From NCBI RefSeq assembly GCF_028372415.1, contig NC_092874.1:119792744-119856743 (forward strand): DNA of 64,000 bases, given 5' to 3'. The DNA comes from Notamacropus eugenii. Taxonomy: Eukaryota > Chordata > Mammalia > Diprotodontia > Macropodidae. The notes below the pieces were generated by a model. The model had not been told where the DNA came from. It saw nothing but the letters and a program-made list of their open reading frames with translations, and did no database searches. Position 1 is the stretch's first letter, and the number at the start of each line of letters is the position of its first letter. The translations under genes and the position numbers were made by a program. Shown here piece by piece: positions 58,140 through 64,000 of the stretch.

Positions 58140-59230
58140 TTTTGAACCCAGATACCTTGACTTTCAAGAAGAACACTAGCTTTATTACATCATTCTGCCT
58201 TTCCCATAACCCCTGCGGGAAAGTTAAGGAGAGATCTTCTGGCCAATCATTTACACCAGGCTGTTTCCCAAACCATTACAACAGGCTAAGAAATGATGGG
58301 AGGATACTAGCGGAGGAACATCAGCACATGAAATGCCCAAAGTGAAATCAGTAATCAAATCTATAAAAAGGTTTCATGTGAAACCCAGCTGCAGCTGGAA
58401 AAGACAGGGATGACATCAGAAAGGATAATTTCCAAATTGGAAACATTACCATTTCCACAATGACTGTCCCACTTTCAGCTCTCTCTGTCAGACTCTAAGG
58501 ACTGGAAGGGACCTCAGAGGCCATATAGTCAAACCTACTTTTGACTACAAATGCCCTTGTAGCCAGGAGTTTGGCTACATGACCCAGCTGGAATGAAATG
58601 CCAAAGAGGAAGGCAGTTGGTGATACTTCCTCCGCATAGTTAGCCAAAACTGATGGGACCTGTGGGGCAAAGGGATACAGAATACACATGCTTGCTTGTT
58701 GATCTTTAGAGGTGAAAGAGGAATTTGGAGGGATGCAATTTCAACCAGGGCTGAATCTATCCCTCTACCACTGTTGGAATTAAATGTATGACAGGTGGGC
58801 ATCAGTTTCTGGGAACACGATCCATATCCTGTTCCAGAAAATAGCAAATTAAAAACACAACACTGAACTTCCTCTCTAGGTTAGCTCTTGGCTTCAGATT
58901 GGGAGATGAGAAAAAGACGGGCTGTAGCCAAAAGGCATTTATTCCTTTGGAAGGGGCTGGAATGTATAGTCTTGTGTTACATGAGAACAAGATTTTACTT
59001 TTACTACCCTCTTATTTAATCCAGTTAAATTTCTTGCTAAGATAATGACCTTTGGTTAGAGGCTTTTGATTGACAACACACCATGAAAGGAGGACACAGT
59101 AGTAGGATGGAATGTGAGCCAAGGGACTGATTGACATACATTCTTCCAGATTATGCAAGAGCCTAGAGAATGTAACATAGGAAATGGAGTCAATGAGTGA
59201 TTGACAGTATATACTGTTAAGTCTTTCTGA
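58140..59230. other. Intergenic stretch, nothing recognised
   Basis: About 1.1 kb without a recognised gene or repeat family. Short open frames on both strands show no known domain. Confidence 0.35.
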
Positions 59231-59261
59231 CGCCTTTATTTGACCAGTAGGCACTCCCACA

Positions 59262-59275
59262 GTGCCACCTAGTGA
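59262..59275 (-). promoter_or_regulatory. CTCF-like motif, probably from a SINE head
   Basis: The minus strand reads TCACTAGGTGGCAC, then TGTGGGAGTGCC, which parallels the MAR1/WSINE head CTAGGTGGCACAGTGGATAG. The CTAGGTGGCAC core fits CTCF at every position. Confidence 0.5.
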
Positions 59276-59439
59276 GTGTATGGCAGCAATTTCTTCACAG
59301 TGCAAAATAGGGGGGAAAAAAGGAAAGATACCCCTCCCCAAACTTTTGCCCTCAAATTAACATGGCTCCACTAAAGACAAAGGAATTTAATTAAAATTAA
59401 ACAGGATTTAAAATTTTTTTTTGCTAATGTGTTCAAGAA

Positions 59440-59600
59440 GAAGTAATGCGAAACAATGAGCATTTATTAAACGCTTGCTCTATCTATGCTAGTGCTTACT
59501 GTGTTCTAACTACTGAGGATACAAGCAAAGTCCCTGCCCTCAAGGAACTTAACAAGCTAATGGCAAAAAGACAGTACACAAAAAGGAGTGAGGGCCAACT
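59440..59600 (+). repeat. Fragment of the long ancient repeat
   Basis: GAGCATTTATTAAACGCTTG, then ACTGAGGATACAAGCAAAGT and CCCTGCCCTCAAGGAACTTA. Confidence 0.6.
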
Positions 59601-59631
59601 ATGTAGACTACGTAGTGGTCTGCTTATATAC

Positions 59632-59880
59632 TGCTTGATGTTCAATTCTCTCAGACATGTCTGACTCTTCTTGACCTCATTTGGGGTTTTCTTGGCAGAA
59701 GTATTGAAGTGGTTTGCCATTTCCTACTCCAGATCATTTTACAGATGAGGAAACTGAGGCCATCCCGGTTAAGTGATTTGCCCGGGGTCACACAGCTAGT
59801 AAGTGTTCAAGGCCACATTTGAACTCAAGAATTCCTGATTCCAGGTCAAGTGCTCTATCCATTTCCCCACCTAGCTGACC
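59632..59880 (-). repeat. MAR1/WSINE-type SINE, near full length
   Basis: Plus-strand order GTTCAATTCTCTCAGACATG, TTTGGGGTTTTCTTGGCAGA, AGTGGTTTGCCATTTCC, ACAGATGAGGAAACTGAGGC, GGGTCACACAGCTAGTAAGT and CCCACCTAGCTG is the antisense of the family. Confidence 0.9.
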
Positions 59881-60047
59881 TAATTTTAATTGTTTTAATT
59901 GCTGTTGTAGACAAATTCCATCGTACCTTGGGGTTAGGGGAACAAATTAGGGTTGGAGAAAGAGATTTCACAGGATTACAAGATCCAGAATAAGGACAAG
60001 AATTAGGATGAAATGAAATGAAAAAATGGTTAGATTGAGGCAAATGT

Positions 60048-60168
60048 GAGAGAAAGAAAAAGAAAGGAGGGAAGGAAAGAAGGAAGAAAAAGAAAGGAGG
60101 GAAGGAAGGAAGAGGGAGAGAGAGAAAGGAAGAAGGAAAGGAAGGAAGGAAAGAAAGAAAGAAAAAGA
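60048..60168. repeat. (GGAA)n / (GAAA)n purine microsatellite
   Basis: Interrupted GGAAGGAAGG and GAAAGAAAGA runs over 120 bases, close behind the SINE at 59632-59880. Confidence 0.92.
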
Positions 60169-60980
60169 TCCTGGAAGTATGGTAGTAAGAATTATTTAGG
60201 GCCCAGGGCTCTGGGCGCTGAACTCCTTACTAACCATGAAGCTTTACCGACATCTCTTGCCATTCAAGGTTCTTAATATCCCTCATTCTAGTAACAGCAG
60301 AATTTCTCATAGTCACAAACTCCAAAAGTAGATTATCTTGTCTCATCTCAAAATGAAGTCTTTTAAAAAAATAAAACAAAATCCTAAATTGCAAGCTGAG
60401 AGAGGGTTTATAATATGTAAAAATGGAATTATTCTGATGTGAAATTAGAAGTAAATTAATTCCATTTCTCAACACATTGCTAACCCAACTGAGACATTGT
60501 TAGGCAGATAGGAACTCTCCCTTAGCCTGAAGCTCCTTTGATTATAGAATGTAACAGTTGTGAAGAAAAGGAGTAAATTTTGACACTTTTCATGTAGGGG
60601 TTTTAAAAATATCAACCTCAAAGAATTATTTTCTAGTTCTTATACTTTAAAAGGTTCGAAAGACAGTAGTTCTTCTGTCAGCAAGCTTTCATATCTCAAG
60701 ATGCTCGTGTCCTCTACCATGGATTATGTTTATTTGCTAGTCTTCAAGTGAATGTCCAATCAACAAGCATGCATTAAGTGCCTATTTTGTGCCAAGCAAT
60801 AGCCTTTAAGGTCCCTTCTAGCTCTTAGGTCTATAATCTTATGCATCAAAAAGTAGAGCAGTTAAGAAGGGTGGCTGTTAGCAATATGGTGGCTGAGCAA
60901 TGCTGTGAGGTCCCACTGCAGAGACCAAGTGAACAGCTTGGTGTGGGTGTATACAACAGCTCTTAAAAGTTGTAATCCTG

Positions 60981-62420
60981 GGGCAGAGCCAAGATGGCAG
61001 AGTGAAAGCAGGGACTTGGTTGAGCTCTCCCCCAAACTCCAAATACCTGTAAAAAATTACTCTAAACAAATTCTAGAGCAACAGAACCAACAAAATGACA
61101 AAGTGAAACAAATTTCCAGCCCAATGCAGCCTGGAAGATGACAGTAAAGGTCTGTTGCACCAGTCTGAGAGAAGAGCACAGTCCTGTATGGGCCATGATG
61201 GCACAGACCAGGCCCTAGCAAAATTGGAGCAGGCCTCAAGGCACTGAATCACTGGCAGCTATGATGGTTTCCAAACTTCTCAACCCACAAACACTAAAGA
61301 CAGCTTAGAAGATCAATAAGAAAGGTCTGTTGGACCTGGGTGAGAGAGGAAGTGGTCCAGTCCCAGCCCTGGAGCAATAGTGGCAGCACCAGTGGCAGCA
61401 GTGGCTGCTTCCAGGAGCTCTCTGCCCACAGTCAGTGCAGGGATCAAGTGGCTGATCACAGCGGGGTTGTAGGGATCACTTTGCTGAGGCTGAGGTAGGA
61501 TTCTCTTACTTTGACAGTGCCTGGATCTGAGTCAGAGTGCTGGGTGGCCATCCTTGGGTGAAGAAGAATGCTGGTGTGGCAAAGTTTGTGGTGGTGGAGA
61601 GGGAATCCTCCTCACAGTTCCAAGGCAGAAAAGAGTGCTTGTGGTCACTCACAGACCAGAGCACACACCAGGAAAAAGGAGTAAACACTTCTCCCTTGAT
61701 CACACCACCTTGGAAGAACTGAAAATTTATAGGTCCCTAGAATTATCTCTGAAAACAACTGTACAAAACTCTGAACTTTGGAACAGTATGCCCTCCACAC
61801 GGGAAGCAGAGTCCTACCTTGACAAAGAACTAAAAAGTCAAATAATTGGCTGGGAAAATGATCAAACAGCAGAAAAAAAAAAACTATGGAAATCTTACCT
61901 TGGTGACAAGGAAGATCAAAACAAACAACCATAAAAAGACAACAAAGTCAAAGCTCCAGCATCCAAAGCCTCCAAGAAAAACATGAATAGGTCTCAGGCC
62001 ATGGAAGAGCTCAAAAAGAATTTTGAAAATCAAGTAAGAGAAGTAGAAGAAAATTTGGGAAGAGAAATTAGAGTGATACAAGAAAATCTTGAAAAAATGA
62101 GTCAACAGCTTGCTAAAGGAGACCCAAAAAATTCTGAAGAAAATAAGACCTTGAAAAATGGACTAACCCAAATGGCAAAAGAGGCAAAAGCCAATAAGTA
62201 AAAGAATACCTTAAAAGCAGAATTGGCCAAATGGAAAAGGAGGTCCAAAAGCTCACTGAGGAAAATAATTCCTTAAAAATTAGAATGGAGCAAATGGAAG
62301 TTAATGACTTTATGAAAAGTTATGAAACAAAACCAAAAGAATGAAAAAGTAGAAGAGAGTATGAAATATCTCATTGGAAAGACAACTAACCTAGAAACAA
62401 GTTTTAAAAACAAATGTTAA
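60981..62420 (+). mobile_element. LINE-1, 5' end with 5'UTR and part of ORF1, broken
   Basis: It starts GGGCAGAGCCAAGATGGCAG, the 5' end of marsupial L1. ORF1 sequence begins near 61983 and encodes an alpha-helical, Glu/Lys-rich coiled-coil part (MNRSQAMEELKKNFENQVRE, then IRVIQENLEKMSQQLAKGD). It is stopped at 62199-62201 and shows frameshifts and stops after it. The sequence leaves L1 near 62420; no RNA-binding part of ORF1 and no ORF2 follow. It cannot be active. Confidence 0.85.
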
Positions 62421-62439
62421 AGATTGTTTTTACATGCAA

Positions 62440-63560
62440 CTAGGAAATAAGATATACAGGCAATGGGGTATAGCTTTCAGAGAATCATAAAATCTCATTG
62501 AATTGTCACTATCAGCATAAAACTGAATTTCATCTGCCTTCTTACTGAGCCAGGAATCCTGCATCCCTCTGAGCTTTGCTTGTACTTTACTTTTGATGGA
62601 ATTAAATGCTGCCTTCTTAGAGATGGATAAATTATCCTACTGGTAAGTCCTGTGGAGTTCTCATTTTTCATTTAGCAGTTTCTGGATTTCCATTGTTTTC
62701 ATCAAACCAGTCTTGGTTTTTGTGAATGTTCTGACCCAGATGAGCAAATACAGTGCTGTACACCAAATCTCTGAAAGATGCCCACTCCTTTTCTGTTCCA
62801 CTGTTGTCAACTGTGTGTTGGCTCAACTTTCCCTCCAAGTTAGTAACAAACTGTTCATGCTCAGAGAAGAGCTCTAATTTGTTGACATTAATTCTTCTGG
62901 TAGTCATTTTGCCTTGGCAGGGGGCACTTTTGATGAATGCAAATATTTAGTTTGGAAAGGATAAGTCTATGATTAGTCCAGCACTCTGCACCACACATTG
63001 CCTTTGTCACTCTCACATCTTGTCTGTCTCTTCTCCTTACATTTGCATAGTTTATCAGATGCCAATATTTGCTGCAAGGGTGCATCCATGAAGTCTTATC
63101 ACATTTAGGTAAATGGAAAACAATGTTGGTGATGAGAAAGTCACACAATGCACAAATCTTCAGCAGTAGTAAATGACTGTTGCTGTTACTATTTCCAACT
63201 CCATTCCTCCCTAGGACTCCCTGCCAAGTCTGGTAGTCTGAGCCTATTCTAGCATTAAAATCACCCAGAATTATAAGCTTGTCCTCTTTTGGCACATTGA
63301 CAATAAGGGTCTCTAGGTTTTCATAAAATTTTTCTTTGATCTAATCAGGGTTCATCATGGTGGGAGCATAGGCATGATGATGGTGGCATGATGTTTTCCT
63401 GCAAGTGACAGTCTCATTGTCATGAGCCTGTCATTCACTCTGTCATTCACTCCCTTTGGCAGGCATAGCATCTTGCTGACTAGATTAGTTTTGATTGCAA
63501 AATTTTGGTAGTGTACTTTCCAGGGATGTACACATTGACAATGAGGTTGGCATACCCATT
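62440..63560 (-). mobile_element. Non-LTR retrotransposon, endonuclease part (inverted half)
   Basis: On the minus strand an APE-type endonuclease is readable: DKLIILGDFNARIGSDYQTW, then CALCDFLITNIVFHLPKCDK, TSWMHPCSKYWHLINYANV and ECWTNHRLILSKLNI. GDFNA and the H-R near the end are family landmarks. The usual D before Y in HLIDY is N here, and stops follow, so it is dead. It resembles RTE- or CR1-like elements often mis-annotated as craniofacial development protein 2-like; clade uncertain. Confidence 0.75.
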
Positions 63561-64000
63561 GCCAGAGCTAGCTCAGTGTTTGGGAGGCTCCGAAAAAAGT
63601 TTGGGAGAGAAGAGGTATCAGACTGACTACCAGACTGAAAATCTACAGAGCCGTTGTGCTGACCTCATTGTTGTATGCTTGTGAAACATGGACAGTGTAC
63701 CAGCGCCATGCCAGGAAACCGAATCACTTCCATTTGAACTGTCTTAGGGAGTTTCTGAACATCACCTGTCAGGATAAGGTATCAAACACTGAGATCCTTG
63801 CTCAAACTAAACTGCCAAGCATTCAAACTATGCATCAGAGAGCGCAACTCCAATGGACTGACCATGTTGTTCAACTGCAAAATGTAAGCTTGCCAAAAAG
63901 ACTATTTTATGGAGAACTCTCATGGGGTAGGCGATCACATGGTGGTCAGAAGAGGTGATACAAGGACTCACTCAAGGTCTCTCTCAAGAACTTTGGATTT
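63561..64000 (+). mobile_element. Non-LTR retrotransposon, 3' coding part after the reverse transcriptase
   Basis: The plus strand encodes LLYACETWTVYQRHARKPNH, FHLNCLREFLNITCQDKVSN, then RAQLQWTDHVV and FYGELSWGRRSHGGQKR. This is the C-terminal region that follows the reverse transcriptase in RTE-like LINEs. It is the same kind of element as the neighbouring minus-strand endonuclease, so the two are read as one copy with an inverted 5' half. It runs off the right edge. Confidence 0.7.

Noticed and set aside
61983..62201. Independent coiled-coil protein gene
   Set aside because: It is the coiled-coil portion of L1 ORF1, directly after an L1 5'UTR.
62888..63295. Intact endonuclease gene
   Set aside because: It is part of a LINE with an active-site substitution, downstream stops and an inverted 5' half.

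Overview
The window is vertebrate genomic DNA, almost certainly from a marsupial. The repeats point to this: tRNA-related SINEs with an RTE-like tail (MAR1/WSINE type), a LINE-1 whose 5' end and 3'UTR look like those of Monodelphis-type L1, and many old MIR, L2 and hAT copies. The species cannot be fixed from the sequence. Two protein genes are supported by several exons with correct splice sites and continuous reading phase. They are MEST (PEG1, minus strand) and CEP41 (TSGA14, plus strand), lying head to head as on human 7q32.

Layout. 1-22.8 kb is the 5' part of MEST. Coding exons 2-7 lie at 16125-15971, 7609-7530, 5712-5635, 5556-5420, 4737-4679 and 2750-2710. The remaining 3' exons are not visible and presumably lie beyond the left edge. 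A GC-rich first exon ends at a GT donor at 22591 and has no in-frame ATG, so translation should start at the exon 2 ATG (16124). Intron 1 begins with a G-rich minisatellite (21.96-22.31 kb) just inside the MEST CpG island.

22.8-25.1 kb is the divergent intergenic interval. It holds two CpG-rich segments separated by L2 and MIR relics, a CTCF-like motif, a YY1-like motif, and an RFX X-box plus CCAAT boxes in front of CEP41.

25.15-50.70 kb holds all 11 coding exons of CEP41 (1152 bp with stop, 383 aa), followed by about 2.2 kb of apparently single-copy 3'UTR. Introns carry old repeats and an antisense solo LTR at 42.83-43.50 kb.

53-64 kb is intergenic and repeat-rich. It has a 3' L1 insertion with a 15-bp target duplication, SINEs, an L1 5' fragment, and a non-LTR retrotransposon whose 5' half is inverted. 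No carboxypeptidase A exon (the expected next neighbour) was recognised.

The two genes are not known to share a pathway. MEST is a membrane-bound alpha/beta-hydrolase-fold protein, paternally expressed in eutherians and reported imprinted in the tammar wallaby. CEP41 is a centrosomal and ciliary rhodanese-like protein needed for tubulin glutamylation. What they share is a divergent promoter region, and that is where the most interesting non-coding structure lies. I found no sign of a wholly new gene system. The best leads are the promoter features, a possible extra CEP41 exon at 51960-51989, and a duplication in the CEP41 C-terminus.
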